From: DASRSS01 sp963799045
GTDB lineage: Bacteria > Actinomycetota > Actinomycetes > Mycobacteriales > Jatrophihabitantaceae
Direction: 5' to 3'
NCBI GenBank assembly: GCA_963799045.1
Contig: CAWCVN010000001.1
Coordinates: forward strand, 1,043,002-1,107,001
DNA: 64,000 nucleotides
Each line of letters begins with the position of its first letter. Positions within the stretch are counted from its first letter, which is position 1. Below are positions 61,342 to 64,000 of this stretch, one piece after another. The position numbers were made by a program, and so were the translations under genes. The notes beneath the pieces were generated by a model, which saw nothing but the letters and a program-made list of their open reading frames with translations, ran no database searches and was not told the DNA's origin.

Positions 61342-64000
61342 TCAGATGCCGATGCTGGGTCCGTGGCGGGCCGGGGCGGGCTGGTAGGGCACGTGGGGGC
61401 GGGTGATCTGCTGCTGGCGTTCGGTCCGGGCTCGGGCCAGTTGACGGGCCTGCTCGCTGTCGCGGTCGCTCTGCCAGCGGTCCCGGGCGGTGGCCACGAC
61501 CTGTTCGGGGTTGGGCTGGCTGGTGATGGCCGGGTCGGCTGTGGCGGTGGCGACGGCCTGGTCGGCGTCCTGGACGTGGTGCTGGACCTTTTGGACGCGC
61601 CGGGTCGCGGCGTCCAGGTCCGGCGTGGGGTCGCGGTAGGGCACCCGGCGGGTGCGCTCGAGCTGGGACCGCTGGCGCTGCCACGCCTGCTCGGCGGCGT
61701 CGGCGTCGCGGCGCGTGGTGTGGGCGGCGGCCTGCAGCGTGTCATGGTCGGGGTGCTCGGCGGCGGCGAGCGCCTCGGCGTGGCGGTAGAGCATCGCCGC
61801 GGCGTGGGCGGTGGCGGTGTCGAGCGACTGTCGGGGGTGACGGGCCATCTCGGGGGTGATGTCGGCGTCGGTGAGTACGTCACCCACCGGGCGGCCCAGG
61901 CCTCAAGTGCCGAGTGGGCGTCGCGGACGCGGCCGCGGTGCCGGCCGAGCAGGCCGGTCCCGTCCTCGATGGTGCGGATGTTCTCGTGGGCGGCGCGCAG
62001 GTCGGTGTACCAGGCGTGCTGCAGCTCGCGGTGATGGTTCCCGGTCGCGTGCGCCAGCGCGTCACGGCTCGCGCGGGCGGCGTCCTCGGCCCGCTCAGCG
62101 GCCTGTGCGGGCGGCGGCGTACCGGGCGGCCAGCGGGTCCAGCAGCGTGCGGCAGTGCCGCCACCACTGCACGTTGTCGCGGGTGCCGGCCAGGTCGAGC
62201 CGGGCACGGTGGAGGAGGGCGTGAGCGGCGGCCTGGGTGTCCCAGGCGGCCCGCAACCGGTCCAGCGCGGCGGCCAGCTGCTGCGCACCGGCCGGCGTCC
62301 GAGCGGGGCTGTAGCCGGCGGCGGCACGCTCGGCGGCGCGGCGCGCTGCGTCGGGGCCGTGGTCGGCGCGGTCCCGGCCGAACGCGGCAACCCACTGCTC
62401 CCGGGCGTCTGCTCGACGTCCTGCGCGACGAGGTGGACGGTGTTCGCCTCCCGGCCGCGGGTCATGCCCACATACGCCGACGCGGCGGTGGTGTGCTCAC
62501 CGATCACCAGGTGGGCGGTGTCGGTGGTGGTGCCTTGGGCGCCGTGTGCGGTGAGGGCGTAGGCCAGTTCGACGTGTTCGCGGACGTAGTCGCCGGGCAG
62601 CACGCGTTGTCCCCGCTGCCCGGTGACGGTCACGGTGCCGTCCCGGGACACGGCGGTGACGGTCCAGTTCTCCCGGTTGGCCACGTCCAGCCGCGGGTCG
62701 TTGCGGCGGGTCGCGATCTGGTCGCCGGCCCCGACCGGCTGCCCACCCCGCCCGGTGCTCGTGTGCTCGTTGTCGACCAGTCCCGCGGCCACCAGCCGGT
62801 CACGGATCGCGGTGTTCAGCTCGGCGGCCTGTTCACGGGTATCGGTGACGACCGCCGGGCGCTGTCCCCGTCCCGGCGTGCGGCGGCTACCTGCTCGGCC
62901 AGCGCCGCGGTGCGGTCGGTGTCGCTGTCGTGCAGGGTGACGTGGCCGCGGGCGTGCAACGCATCGAACACGCCATCGGGATCGTCGCCGGCGCGCATGG
63001 CCAGGCTCAGCGCCGCGTAGTCCTCATCCGGGACGGTGACACCGTCGACGACGCGCACGAACCGGTGGACCGTGTCCAGGTCGAGGTGCGTGTCGGGGTG
63101 GGTCCAGCGGCAGGCCAGCTCGAGGACCCCGCCGCGGCCGACCGCGGGCAGCTGCCGCCGGTCCCCGACCAGGGCGAGCCGTGCGCCGGTCTGGTCGGCG
63201 ATGGTCAGCAGCGCGGCGGCGGTGTCCTGGTCGAGCATCCCGGCCTCGTCCACCAGCAGGACGTCTCCCGGCCGCAGCCGGGCCGCCTCGCTAGGCCCGT
63301 CATAGGCAGCGGCCGGTGGTCGGGTCGGTGTCGCCGGGCGCGAGGCGGGTCCAGGTTCCGGTCTGGTTCCACCGCCACCCGTGCTGGTGCGCCAGCCAGG
63401 CGGCGGAGCCGGCGGGGGCGCCGATCTCGGTCGAGGCGACCTGCGCGGCCTTGCGGGTCGGCGTCACCACCACCAGCCGCCGGCCCTGCCGGTCGAGGAC
63501 GTGACGGACTGCGGCGAGGGTGGTGGTCTTCCCGGCGCCGGCCGCACCCTCGACAACAACCAGCGCGGCATGGCCGGTCAGGGCGGTCACGGCGGCCCGC
63601 TGCCCGGCATCGAGCCCCTCGGCCGGCACCGTCTCGCCTGGACGGATCTCCTGCACACCACGGGCGGCGAGGCGGGCGGTCAGGTCGGCTTCGACCGCGA
63701 GCACCTGCCGGGAGGTCAGGGCGCGCACATGCTCCGGCACGTCGCCGCGCAACGGGACGCACAGCGCGAGGGCGCGGGCGGTGAGGTCCTCGGCCACCTC
63801 GGCCCGCACACCCGCCTCGGCCACCACCTGCTCACGGGCGAGGAGCTGTTCGACCTGGCCGCGGATGTCGGCGGCGTTCCACGCCGACCGGGCCGCACCC
63901 AACCGGGCGATCGACTTCGGTCGCGGCGGCGTCGCGGTCCAGCGTCCCGGGCAGGGCGAGGGCGAGCTGGATCGGCGTGTCTCGGTCGCGGTAGCCCAGG
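61342..64000 (-). CDS. MobF/TraA-type conjugative relaxase-helicase, C-terminal part, multiply frameshifted
   Basis: The helicase half of a large relaxase, cut by the window edge; the nicking domain would lie further right. Walker A VEGAAGAGKTTTLAAV, Walker B GDVLLVDEAGMLDQ, GDRRQLPAVGRGG (motif III) and YALTAHGAQGTTTDTAHLV (UvrD-like motif) place it with TraA/TrwC RecD-type helicases. A long Ala/Arg/Gln-rich helical tail follows to the end (PYQPAPARHGPSIGI). The frame changes near 63925, 63315, 62855, 62405, 62107 and 61880, each time continuing a sensible protein. The family role is unwinding and leading the transferred strand. Confidence 0.8.

Larger units (their letters stand above)
58733..64000. 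mobile_element. Integrative element inserted at tRNA-Arg(CCG), left end
   Basis: From the 3' end of the tRNA to the window edge lie, all on the minus strand, a tyrosine integrase whose 3' end faces the tRNA, an unknown protein, an AlpA-like excisionase and a relaxase-helicase of the TraA/MobF kind. This is the layout of actinomycete integrative and conjugative or mobilisable elements. The left attachment core should lie within the tRNA 3' half (58711-58732). The right end and the duplicated core are beyond the window. Confidence 0.8.

Overview
The window is about 64 kb of very GC-rich DNA from an actinomycete. The evidence is an NucS/EndoMS mismatch endonuclease, a DivIVA-type coiled-coil protein, the gene order argS-lysA-hom-thrC-thrB-rho-rpmE-prfA-sua5-wecA-atp operon-DUF2550, many GTG starts and ATGA start/stop overlaps. 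From about 3.6 to 52.7 kb the core genes follow, with insertions, the order I recall for Mycobacterium tuberculosis Rv1292 (argS) to Rv1324 (thioredoxin). The genus cannot be fixed from sequence alone.

Layout. 0-3.5 kb: end of a probable PadR regulator and a MacB/FtsX-type ABC exporter. 3.6-11 kb: DUF2156 acyltransferase and YbbN-type thioredoxin, a crotonase, the helicase HrpA and an FkbM methyltransferase. 11-32 kb: a carbon-metabolism zone for coenzyme A thioesters. It holds a B12-type acyl-CoA mutase large subunit, a glutaryl-CoA-type dehydrogenase with MarR regulator, MeaB, acetyl-CoA acetyltransferase, methylmalonyl-CoA epimerase, crotonyl-CoA carboxylase/reductase (ccr), a tandem 3-hydroxybutyryl-CoA dehydrogenase, ethylmalonyl-CoA mutase (ecm) and a PduO-type cobalamin adenosyltransferase. 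Together these are much of an ethylmalonyl-CoA route plus its B12 maintenance. Between them lie a sortase-like protein, ApbE, an SCP2-hydrolase fusion, an atypical response regulator, DivIVA, nucS and murA. 32-44 kb: the complete F1Fo ATP synthase operon, wecA, sua5, prfA and rpmE. 44-53 kb: rho, then thrB, thrC, hom, lysA and argS, all on the minus strand. 53-58.4 kb: a carbohydrate ABC importer with LacI-type operators. 58.66 kb: tRNA-Arg(CCG), carrying an integrated element that runs off the right edge (integrase, unknown protein, excisionase, MobF/TraA-type relaxase-helicase).

The most interesting new signal is a 16-bp site, GTTACYNNNNRGTARS, found upstream of ccr, of the hydroxybutyryl-CoA dehydrogenase and of ecm. 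It would tie three dispersed ethylmalonyl-CoA genes into one regulon, probably under a TetR-type repressor that is not in this window.

Caution on quality. About twenty apparent frameshifts break otherwise conserved genes, including the essential murA. They concentrate at 27.5-32.2, 52.8-57.7 and 60-64 kb. I read most of them as uncorrected sequencing indels, not pseudogenes. No rRNA, CRISPR array, intact insertion sequence or recognisable riboswitch was seen.
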